Assembly: GCF_030296615.1 (NCBI RefSeq)
Contig: NZ_AP027733.1
Location: 124,001-188,000, forward strand
Reading direction: 5' to 3'
DNA from: Frondihabitans sucicola
Lineage (GTDB): Bacteria > Actinomycetota > Actinomycetes > Actinomycetales > Microbacteriaceae
Length of the DNA: 64,000 nucleotides
Shown here piece after piece: positions 56,453 through 64,000 of this stretch. The translations under genes were made by a program, and so were the position numbers. The notes beneath the pieces were generated by a model. The model was not told where the DNA came from, searched no databases, and saw nothing but the letters and a program-made list of their open reading frames with translations. How positions within the stretch are numbered: the stretch's first letter is position 1; each line of letters begins with the position of its first letter.

Positions 56453-56494
56453 ATGTGCAGTGGGCGCATCCAGTCAGGAGGCACCGGCACGTGA
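56453..56494 (+). CDS. Possible 13-residue leader peptide
   Basis: ATG at 56453 just inside the predicted transcript opens MCSGRIQSGGTGT; its TGA overlaps the DinG-like GTG as GTGA. Could be chance, since the downstream gene has its own GGAGG. Confidence 0.3.
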   Translation: MCSGRIQSGGTGT

Positions 56495-58709
56495 GCGTCG
56501 CAGCGGATGAAGTCGACCCGAAGATAGAGGTCGAGTCGGAGTACACCGTCACGGACACGCTCGCCGAGGCCGCTGCCCCCGAGCGCGATCCCCTGAAGTC
56601 GCCGGAGACGCCCGACGAGGCTGCCGACAAGGCCGAGTACATCCTTGCCATTCTGGTGAAGGCCAAGAACGGTCGCACCAGGCCCTCGCAGGTACAGATG
56701 GCTCGCGCCGTTGCGATGTCACTCTTCGGCCAGCGCCCCCTCCTCGTCGAAGGCCCCACCGGTACCGGTAAGTCCTTGGCCTACCTCGCCGGTGCCCTCG
56801 CCTTCGGCAAGCAGACCGTCGTCGCCACCCACACCAAGGCCCTCCAGGATCAGCTCAAGCTCGACCTCGAACTGCTCATGGGTGTCCTCGACTCCCATCT
56901 CGAACTCTGGGCGGACGAGGTCCTGCCGACGTACGCGATCCTGAAAGGTCGAGGCGCGTACGCATGCCTCGACCGTCTCACGCCGCGAGACATCGAGGAG
57001 CAGGCCCCTCTCGACTTCGACGACCCGTCACAGGCTTCGCCGTCGAGCGCCGTCGGCGCCGAGGTCCAGAAGCTCCACGACTGGGCGAAGACCACCGACA
57101 GCGGAGATCGCACCGACATCCCCTTCCGCGTCTCCGAGGCCGGGTGGCGCGCCATCTCTGTTACCGCCGACCAGTGCACGTCCAAGCGCTGCCGATTCTT
57201 CGCAGACTGCTTCGCCGAGAAGGCCAAGCAGAAGGCCACCACCGCGAGCATCATCATCGCCAACCAGGCGCTCCTGGCCATGTCCATGCGGCTGCCGATC
57301 CTGGCGGCCGCTGAGGCCATCGTCGTCGACGAGGCGCACGAATTCGAGTCCGTCGTCGCCAGCACCTTCGGCACGGAGGTCACGATCGGGCGCCTGGAGA
57401 ACGCGGTCAAGCGAGCAGGGGTCTTGGACGCGATCAGCGCCAAGACTGCTGCGTCGAAGCGGGACAAGGCGAGTCTGGCGATCGCCGCTCTCTCGCGCCT
57501 CGTGCCGGTCCCCAAGCCCTTCGTGAACGACCGCAGCATCCTCCCCACCGAGGCTGTCGTCCGTGGCCTGAAGTCGGTCCGCGAAGCCTTCCTCGACCTG
57601 CGCGAATTCACGAAGTCCTACCCGATCAAGAACGACACGGACCAGGGCAAGAAGGAGGTGCTGACGCGGCAGTTCGCCAACATCGTCAGCGACATCGACA
57701 TCCTGCTCATGGGCACCACGGACACGCAGGTCGCCTGGGTCGAACGCAATCCCCGGACGAACGCCGCCGTCATGAAGAGCGCCATGTTCGAGGTGTCGGA
57801 GATCATCCGCGAACGCCTGATCAAGGAGCATCGCAGCGTCGTCTTCACGTCCGCGACGCTCACGATCGCGGGCAAGTTCGACTCTCCGATCCGCACTCTG
57901 GGTTTCGAGGGCACTCCCTACACCACGCTGGCTGTCGAGTCGCCGTTCGACTTCCAGAAGCAGGGCCGCCTCTATCACCCGATGGGCATCCCCTTCCGGG
58001 CGGAGCTGGCGACAGCACCGAGTTCTATCACGCCATCGCACGCGAGGTCAGCGACATCGCCCTGGCCGCCGGAGGCCGCACGATGGTCCTGTCGACGTCC
58101 TGGAAGGGCGTCGAGGCGATCTCGGAGGAGCTGCGCCGCATCCTCGGCAGAAAGCTCCAGGTCATCGAACAGCAGGCTGGCACCGGCTTCAAGTTCCTCT
58201 CCGAGGAGTTCCTTGGCAACCCGGCCTCGGTCCTCGTCGGAACGCGAACGTTCTGGACCGGCGTCAGCTTCGAAGGATTCTCCTGCGTCGTCACCGTCGT
58301 CGAGAAGATGCCGTTCCCGAGCCCCGGCGACGCGATCGTCGGCGCCAAGAACGACGCCGCGAACGCGCGCCGCCCCGGGTCCGGCTTCGGCGAGGTCAGC
58401 CTCCCGATCGCACTCCGCCAGATCGAGCAGGGCGTCGGCCGCGCCATTCGCACCGAGCGTGACCTCGCGCTGGTCATGGTGCCGGACCCGCGCCTGAACC
58501 CGAACGACGAGAACAAGAAGTCCTACCACCGCGACTTCCGCAACTCGATCCCGAACATGCCGACCGTCGACAAGGCCGGGGCCCTGGCATGGGTCTCGGA
58601 GATCGCCCGTCTCGCCAAGCTCGACGAGGAGGCGGAGGAAGCGGAGCCAGAGATCGAGACCGAGGAAGAAGATCAGGGCCGCGCCATGATCTTCGAGGAT
58701 GTCGCATGA
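56491..58709 (+). CDS. dinG: DinG/XPD-like helicase (one frameshift)
   Basis: GTG at 56491 with GGAGG nine bases upstream. Walker A EGPTGTGKSLAYLAG lies near residue 90, Fe-S cysteines ACLDRL and QCTSKRCRFFADCFAE near 155-240, motif II IVVDEAHEFES, FTSATL, and the C-lobe FWTGVSFEGFS with QGVGRAIRTERD. This is the XPD/DinG family of 5'-3' Fe-S helicases that open forks, D-loops and R-loops. One base added at 57998-58000 rejoins the halves (GGAGDSTEFYHAIARE), total 739 aa. Divergent from the gene at 56341. Confidence 0.9.
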
Positions 58710-59223
58710 CCGAGAGGCTTACCCCGACGCAGGATCTGATCATGGAGACGCTCGCGGCTCGCTATCGCACCGGAGAGCATCTCTGGACGTTCGCTTCGAC
58801 CCACCAAAAGCAAGCTGACGGCCTGGCGGACATGGGCCTCATCCACGTCATGCACGGCATCACCGAGCGCTCGTTCCGCGCCTCCCTCACCGAGGGGGCA
58901 AATCGCGCTGGCTGACGGCCGCGTTCGACCCGCCCGCACCTCGGAAGCTGACGGTGACGGTCGAGGTCGACACGGACGAGATCACGGACGTGCTGGCGTA
59001 TCACCGCAACAAGTACGTCCCGAAGAACTCGATCATGGAGAAGTGGTTCGCTCTCGCCGACCTCGCTTCCCACCACGACGACAAGGACGAGTTCGATCGC
59101 GTCGTCCGCGGCATGCCGACGGGGACGGCTTGGTGCTACCTCAAGGCCAGATCGCCTGGCGGCATCGCCGAGCTGGAGGCCCTTCTGGCCGGAGCCGAGG
59201 CGGACCCGGCGGCTTCGCAGTAG
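58706..59223 (+). CDS. Protein of unknown function after the DinG-like gene (one frameshift)
   Basis: ATG at 58706 overlaps the previous stop (ATGA). One base added at the run 58894-58898 joins SLTEGGKSRWLTAAFDPP and makes one 172-aa protein. Residues 5-65 look like a winged helix (PTQDLIMETLAARYRTGEH, DGLADMGLIHVMHGI). Helical C-terminal half. Not recognised. Its end overlaps a converging gene by 88 bp. Confidence 0.6.
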
Positions 59224-61250
59224 GCACCCGCGCGCTCGTCGCCGAACAGCGCCACGAGGCGCTCGTGCGCCTTCCGCGCCGCGGCGAATTCCCCGCGCGC
59301 TCCCGTGCGGCCGCCGGAACTGAAGCCGTGCGCCTCGACGAAGCGGTCGAGGTATCCGCCGCTACCTCGGTATCGCCCTGCGTCGCGGGCGAGATCGTCG
59401 ACGAGCTGATCGGCCGACCGGCTCTCGGGCGAGGCTGTGAACTGGACCTCCCGCGGTCGATCCTCACCCGGCGCCTGCCGGAAGACGCGGACCTGGTGCG
59501 CCCCGCCGCCCCATTCGAAGAGCTTCTCCGTCGCCGAGACGCGGTCGGCCTCGACCATCTCGCTGACAGCAAGCCGCGTCGATGTCGTCTGCGCAAGGGC
59601 GCGCTGCACGAAGGGCCTCGCGCGACTCGTAGGATTCCGCGCCATGCGCTCTCGCGCCTCGCTGTCCATCCTCTGCTCCGCTGCATGAATCCGACGCTGG
59701 ATCGCCGCCTCGAACGCGGGGTCGCCCTGACTTCGCGCTTCGGCGCGCTCCAAGGCGAGGTCGCCAAGCCCGCGCGGCGTGGCATCGCGTTCGTCACGCG
59801 CGTGCTGCATGTCATCGACAGCCGCCTGCTCCTGAGCGAAGAACCGCCCCGCGAGCTTCTGCGACTCGACGGCAGTCCTCTCGAACGCGGCCAATTTCCC
59901 AGCCTGCGCTTGGTCGGGTTGAGGGCCGATCGCGTCAGCGAAGGCGTCGGCGCGGGCGCGTGACATGTCTCTCTGTGCACGAACCCATGCGCTCAGCTCG
60001 GCAGCCTTCGCCAGCTTGCGGACAGAGCGCCGGTAGTTGGCATCCATGTCACTTGAGCACCGATACGGACCTCCGGGTTCATCGGCGCTCTTGCACATCG
60101 GGTCAGACTGCCGCGGTGTTCTCGGTGCGCTGGAGGAGAACAGTCGCGCGAAAGTGGTCGATGCCGTCTTGGCGCGCGAGAACTCCTCCGGCGTACCGCC
60201 CTGCTCCACGAAAGCCTTCCTGCTTCCACCGGCTCGGTCGTAGGCCCTGGCACGCGTGGTGATGTCTCGCATGATGATGGTCGTGTCGGGGTGGCGCCCC
60301 GGCTCGTCACTGTCGAAGCCGTAGGTGCCGGTCGGAACCTCGAACTTCGCTTGCGTCACGACCCCGTTGGCCTCGCGGCGGACCATGATCTCGTGCATGC
60401 CGTAGCCGTCGAAGCTGCCGATGGGCTTGTGGGCGGAACTGACGTTCCCCCAAGCGCCGATCTCTTCGTCGCTGGCATCCCCGAGACCGGAGGCCTGCCA
60501 GGGGTTCATGCGGCTGATGCCGCGCTCCTCGCGGTGGATGTCTCGCATGTGCGCTTGAGCATTGAGGAGCCCGGCGTTGGCGGCCAGCTTCTCGTCAGGC
60601 GTACGGGCGGCGTCCACGTGAGCCTGGGCGTCGTCGAGGGCCATCTCCCAGCGCGCCTTGCTGTTGGCGCGTTCGTGCGTGGCGTCGAGGTCCTCGAAGT
60701 TGGTGATCCGGCGGATGGCTTCGCGCTTTGCGGAGCGCTCGGCGAAGTATCGGCGGTCCCTGAGCATGGTGACCCGAGTCCCGGCGTCGATCTTCTGATC
60801 CTGGGTCTCGGCGTGCCGGTAATCGACCTCGGCCTGGTTGAGTTGTGCAGCGATCGACGTGATGCCCTCGGGTGTCGCGTCGTACTGGGCGCGCTTCGTG
60901 TTCACGACGTCGGCGGCCTCGCCGAACGCGACCTGCGCGACACGGCTTTCCCGCCCGATCCGCAGGTACTCGGCCTTCGCGGAGGCCGCGGCCGCGCGGT
61001 CCTGCTCTGCGGCGTCGAGGTGCTTGAGGCGCTCTTCAGGCGTGAGCGACTGATCGACACCCTTGTCGCCGTGGCGAAGTGCGGCATCCGTGCTGGCCAC
61101 CCACGCTTCGCGGTACCCGTCCGCCTCGCTTCTCAGCGTGGCTGCCTCGACGCGGATCGCGTCCATCTTGACGGTGGCGTTGGCGTACTCCTCGCGGGCG
61201 TGCCCCGAGCATCGTCGGGGCCCGTACTTATCGTTCTCGCTGAGGCACAT
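59136..61250 (-). CDS. Large MC/RC-motif protein with internal repeat of the motif
   Basis: 704 aa, ATG at 61250 behind GGAAGG. It begins MCLSENDKYGPRRCSGHARE and a second copy, MCKSADEPGGPYRCSSD, lies near residue 388, so it looks like a fusion of two related units. Each copy is followed by long charged helices (about 30-210 and 400-530). A beta-rich part near 275-320 (GMHEIMVRREANGVVTQAKF) and one near 590-640 are similar in layout. The start pattern MC..GG.RC occurs on actinobacterial mobile-element proteins; function unknown. The last 29 codons overlap a converging gene. Confidence 0.6.
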   Translation of the reverse strand: MCLSENDKYGPRRCSGHAREEYANATVKMDAIRVEAATLRSEADGYREAWVASTDAALRHGDKGVDQSLTPEERLKHLDAAEQDRAAAASAKAEYLRIGRESRVAQVAFGEAADVVNTKRAQYDATPEGITSIAAQLNQAEVDYRHAETQDQKIDAGTRVTMLRDRRYFAERSAKREAIRRITNFEDLDATHERANSKARWEMALDDAQAHVDAARTPDEKLAANAGLLNAQAHMRDIHREERGISRMNPWQASGLGDASDEEIGAWGNVSSAHKPIGSFDGYGMHEIMVRREANGVVTQAKFEVPTGTYGFDSDEPGRHPDTTIIMRDITTRARAYDRAGGSRKAFVEQGGTPEEFSRAKTASTTFARLFSSSAPRTPRQSDPMCKSADEPGGPYRCSSDMDANYRRSVRKLAKAAELSAWVRAQRDMSRARADAFADAIGPQPDQAQAGKLAAFERTAVESQKLAGRFFAQEQAAVDDMQHARDERDATPRGLGDLALERAEARSQGDPAFEAAIQRRIHAAEQRMDSEARERMARNPTSRARPFVQRALAQTTSTRLAVSEMVEADRVSATEKLFEWGGGAHQVRVFRQAPGEDRPREVQFTASPESRSADQLVDDLARDAGRYRGSGGYLDRFVEAHGFSSGGRTGARGEFAAARKAHERLVALFGDERAGAYCEAAGSASAPARRASSSAMPPGDLALR

Positions 61251-61354
61251 GTGGTGTCGCCTTCCGTGGTTGCAGTCCTATGACAAGCAGACCAGAGATG
61301 ACGACGCGACCGCTGGGGTGAAGTGGTCCCGATTTCGAAGGATTCGACCCGATT

Positions 61355-62378
61355 TCAGGCGGCGAGGCGCTCGGCGGGGACGATGGGCTCAAAGCGGATG
61401 CTGCGCAGGCCATACCGTTGCATGACGGCCGCGCTGTGCTCGAAGCCGATGACTCCGTCGTGGACTTCGAGGATCACCATCTTGTCGCTGCGTCGGTTGA
61501 TCAGTCCGAGCACGTGCGCGTAGGAGTCGCCTCTGGCGACTTCGTTGCCGTTGCGGCTGGCGGTAATCTCCGTGCCGTCGCGGCCGAGGACGATGACCTG
61601 GGCTTCGTTGGCGGTGGGCGCCTTGGGGATCGCCGCGGTGATGATGATGTCTTGCGCGACCCGCTCCTTCGAGATGCGGCGCCGCACCCCTTGGGCCCGA
61701 CGTTCGAGATGCGCGTGATCTCGCTGCTCTTCATCCCGATCTCGCTCGCGTACCGGATGGTCGTATCGAGGAGTTCTTGATCTGGACCCGCGCGTCACCG
61801 ATGTCTTCGAGCAGTCGGATGGCCCACGTGGCGATGTCGATGTCGGGCTCGGCGTGGGTTGCGATCGACAGGGCCGTCGTGCGGAAGAAGAGTGACCACT
61901 CCGCCGCTGCGTCGCGGAGGACTTCGTTGATGTCGCAGCGGATGCGGGACGGATCGAAGTAGCTCTCCCAGAAGGTGGGCTCTCCGCCGAAGTGCTCCAG
62001 GCCGTCGAAGACCTCATGGATCGCTCGTCCGCTCAGGGTGCCGATCTCGGGGGCTGAGTACGACTTGATGAAGCGCGCGGTGTACGGGAGCGCTGTGAAG
62101 GCGCGTCGCGTCAGGTAGTAGGTCTGCTGAGACGCCCTGGATGCGTTGTTGACGGTGGCCCCACCGACGACGGCGAGGACGGACATGTGCGATTCGACGA
62201 CGCGCGTGATCTCGTGCAGCTCATTCAAAGCGGGCATCAAGTACTTGCACCACGCCCGGCCGTCCTCAGCTTCGTCGCGGGTTGTGCCTTCGAGGAAGTC
62301 GGCAAACTTGACCAGGTGCTCGCCAAATGCGACGCAGGAGGCCATTGCGACAGAAAGAGGATGGGCGGGTTCGCTCAT
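61355..62378 (-). CDS. Protein with HTH-like and beta-rich parts (two frameshifts)
   Basis: ATG at 62378, 6 nt after the promoter -10, so probably leaderless. N-terminal 200 residues are helical (EHLVKFADFLEGTTRDEAE). Bases added at 61787-61789 and 61687-61690 give GPDQELLDTTIRYASEIG, MKSSEITRISNVGPKG and VRRRISKERVAQDI, a helix-turn-helix with basic wing, then a C-terminal domain (AQVIVLGRDGTEI), total 341 aa. A transcription regulator is possible. Divergent from sbcD. Confidence 0.55.
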
Positions 62379-62381
62379 TCT

Positions 62382-62399
62382 CTTACTATAGCAAGTTGT
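62382..62399 (-). promoter_or_regulatory. Shared promoter element, gene at 62378 (leaderless)
   Basis: ACAACTTGCTATAGTAAG, -10 TATAGT ends 6 nt before the ATG. Confidence 0.8.
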
Positions 62400-62436
62400 C
62401 GTCTCGATGTGTCGCGACACGGCTGGCGACTTCTTC

Positions 62437-62454
62437 GCAACCTGCTACACTAAG
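62437..62454 (+). promoter_or_regulatory. Shared promoter element, sbcDC operon
   Basis: GCAACCTGCTACACTAAG, exact consensus; leader about 45 nt with a long GGAGGGAGAG ribosome site. Confidence 0.85.
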
Positions 62455-62501
62455 CGTGAGAGAGCAGGCCGTCATGCGGCCCAAGTGGAGGGAGAGAGCG
62501 C

Positions 62502-63710
62502 GTGAGCGAAGTCAAGATCATGCAAACCGGTGACGAGCACATCGACACCGAGAGCCATGGGGCAATGAACCCCACCACCGGCATCAACACGGCCTGGGAG
62601 TCGAATCAGGCGTGCCTCCTGCATCTCGCCACGGCCGCCGTCGACCGACAAGCGGACGCCTTCGTCAGCGCGGGCGACCTGTTCAAGAGCGGACGCCCCT
62701 CTCAGGAGGCCGTCTTGATGTACGTCGAGGCCATGCTCCCCGTCGCCAAGGCGGGCATCCCGATCGTCATCCTCGACGGCAACCACCACATGACCGGCGT
62801 GTCCTCGGATCACCGGACCGTCATCGAGACGATCGCCCTCATGCTGCGCGGCCACGGGGCCACCGTGCACGTCGCCTCGCACCCGAAGCTGATCCGACTC
62901 GACAACGGCATCCAGATCGCCGCCCTGCCCTGGCTCAGCAAGAACCGCATCCTCAACCACCTCGGCGCCAGCGATCTGACTCCCGCCGAGGGCGACCGTC
63001 GCGTCGCCGAGTACGCGATCCAGTCCCTCACCAAGATGGCCGAGGAGGCCGACGCCTCGTCACCTCTGATCATGGCCTCGCACGTGACGATCGACGATCT
63101 CCAGATCGACCACCTGGCCGACAACGCGCGCCGCGGCTCCGAGATGGACCTCGCGACCCTCTTCTCCGAGCCGGTGCTCCCCCGCGCCGCACTGGAGGAG
63201 ATGCCGTTCTCCTACATCGGCCTCAGCCACATCCACACGCCGCAGAGCTTCGGCGGCAAGACCTATTACGCCGGGTCGCCCAACCGCTTGACGTTCACCG
63301 ACATGCCGGACGACAAGGGCGGCAACTTCGTCACCATCGACGAGAAGGGCAAGGCCAGCGTCGAGCGCATCCGAACCCCCGCTCGCGTGATGAAGGAGAT
63401 CGACCTGGAGGACGCCTTCCACCAGGACGTCCTCGCGAGCCTGGAGCCCGACACTCTCGTGCTCGTGAAGCTCGTCACCGGCGACCCCGAAATGCCGCGC
63501 GACATCAAGAAGGCGATCGCCGACGCCGGAGCGATCCTGGCAGATACCAAGGCCCGCCCCGCCCCGCGCCCGGAGCCGATCGTCTTCCAGATGCCCGAGA
63601 AGGTCTCGCCTCTCGAAGCTCTCCGCACGTGGGCAGAAGTCAACGCCCCGCGCGACATCGACCCCGACACACTCGTCAACCAGTACGCCCGCCAGCTTGA
63701 GGAGGCCTAG
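62502..63710 (+). CDS. sbcD: SbcD-type exonuclease subunit (Mre11-like)
   Basis: 402 aa, GTG at 62502 behind GGAGGGAGAG. Metallophosphoesterase motifs in order: QTGDEHID near residue 8, SAGDLFKSG near 53, LDGNHHM near 90, MASHVTIDD near 187 and GLSHIHTPQ near 235. These bind two metals for DNA end cutting. A C-terminal capping domain follows. With SbcC it cuts hairpins and protein-blocked ends. The sbcC gene starts 3 nt later. Confidence 0.93.
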   Translation: MSEVKIMQTGDEHIDTESHGAMNPTTGINTAWESNQACLLHLATAAVDRQADAFVSAGDLFKSGRPSQEAVLMYVEAMLPVAKAGIPIVILDGNHHMTGVSSDHRTVIETIALMLRGHGATVHVASHPKLIRLDNGIQIAALPWLSKNRILNHLGASDLTPAEGDRRVAEYAIQSLTKMAEEADASSPLIMASHVTIDDLQIDHLADNARRGSEMDLATLFSEPVLPRAALEEMPFSYIGLSHIHTPQSFGGKTYYAGSPNRLTFTDMPDDKGGNFVTIDEKGKASVERIRTPARVMKEIDLEDAFHQDVLASLEPDTLVLVKLVTGDPEMPRDIKKAIADAGAILADTKARPAPRPEPIVFQMPEKVSPLEALRTWAEVNAPRDIDPDTLVNQYARQLEEA

Positions 63711-63713
63711 GAC

Positions 63714-64000
63714 ATGCGCATCCAGCAGATCGAGGTCGAGGGCCTCCAGTCCTACCGCGACCAGCAGACCATCGTCGTCGAGGATTCCCCCTCTTGGCCG
63801 CCGTCGGAGCCAATGGCGGCGGCAAGTCCACCGTCGTCGTCGACGCGCTCATCTACGCCTTCTGGGGCAAGGTGCGCACGCGCACCATGGAAGAGATCAT
63901 CACCGTCGGCGCCCCGTCTGTCACGGTCGCCGTCAACTTCTACCTCGGCGACGCGCTCTACCGCGTCCAGCGGACCACTCCGCGCACGGGAACCACCGAA
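63714..64000 (+). CDS. sbcC: SbcC-type ATPase, 5' end only (one frameshift)
   Basis: ATG at 63714; the window ends inside it. MRIQQIEVEGLQSYRDQQ is the usual start of SbcC/Rad50. One base added in the run 63787-63791 restores PLLAAVGANGGGKSTVVVDA, the Walker A region, then IYAFWGKVRTRTMEE. It forms the Rad50-like clamp with SbcD. Confidence 0.88.
   Translation, partial: MRIQQIEVEGLQSYRDQQTIVVEDSPSWPPSEPMAAASPPSSSTRSSTPSGARCARAPWKRSSPSAPRLSRSPSTSTSATRSTASSGPLRAREPP

Noticed and set aside
57028..58041. 337-aa minus-strand frame
   Set aside because: Antisense to the DinG-like helicase core.
1314..63791. Programmed ribosomal frameshifting as the cause of the broken genes
   Set aside because: There is no common slippery heptamer or downstream structure, the breaks are in unrelated genes, and all are fixed by one extra base in a G/C run.
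1..64000. CRISPR arrays, insertion sequences, tRNA or rRNA genes
   Set aside because: No regularly spaced repeats, transposase genes, cloverleaf sequences or rRNA-like stretches were seen by eye.

Overview
High-GC DNA that looks actinobacterial: GTG starts are common, genes are joined by ATGA/GTGA overlaps, and the type IV pilus ATPases, SSB, DUF1524 nuclease and HU-like protein resemble actinobacterial forms. There is no rRNA, tRNA or core metabolism, and no capsid, tail or terminase gene. The mix of replication and recombination genes, an FtsK/TraB-like DNA translocase and many small orphan genes fits a large plasmid or other extrachromosomal replicon (possibly a phage-plasmid) better than a chromosome. 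This is inference.

Layout. 1-8.4 kb: recombination and transfer module (SLOG protein, RusA-type resolvase, FtsK/TraB-like translocase, SSB, HNH nuclease, a large orphan, a PD-(D/E)XK nuclease, HU). 8.4-9.7 kb: DUF457-type membrane protein and a small orphan. 9.7-30.7 kb: a complete type IV pilus locus (prepilin-like adhesins with fibronectin-like repeats, major pilin, PilC, PilT, PilB, PilM/N/O, a very long CpaE/MinD-like ATPase, a degraded oligoribonuclease-like protein, prepilin peptidase). 30.7-38.4 kb: small membrane proteins, DnaB, RNase HI next to an SNF2 helicase, a secreted metallopeptidase-like protein. 38.4-46.5 kb: Ski2-like helicase, SMARCAL1-like SNF2 helicase, orphans, an MmcB-like nuclease. 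46.5-48.9 kb: secreted HNH nuclease and small genes. 48.9-49.6 kb: a 685-bp non-coding region with repeats and SOS-like boxes, a candidate origin or control region. 49.6-53 kb: operon of HTH and replisome-organiser-like genes. 53-64 kb: DnaG primase, DinG-like helicase, a large MC/RC-motif protein, SbcD and the start of SbcC.

The strongest shared signal is a near-identical promoter element, consensus CAACCTGCTACACTAAG, at 24 intergenic sites on both strands. It carries an extended -10 (TGCTACACT), always points into the next gene or operon, and sometimes sits 6-7 nt before the start codon, predicting leaderless mRNA. It ties replication, pilus and orphan operons into one regulon.

Seventeen genes, most of them conserved, are each broken by one or two -1 frameshifts (20 sites), nearly all at runs of three to five G or C. 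Adding one base per site restores every gene with an exact multiple of three. I read these as base-calling undercounts and annotate the genes as whole.
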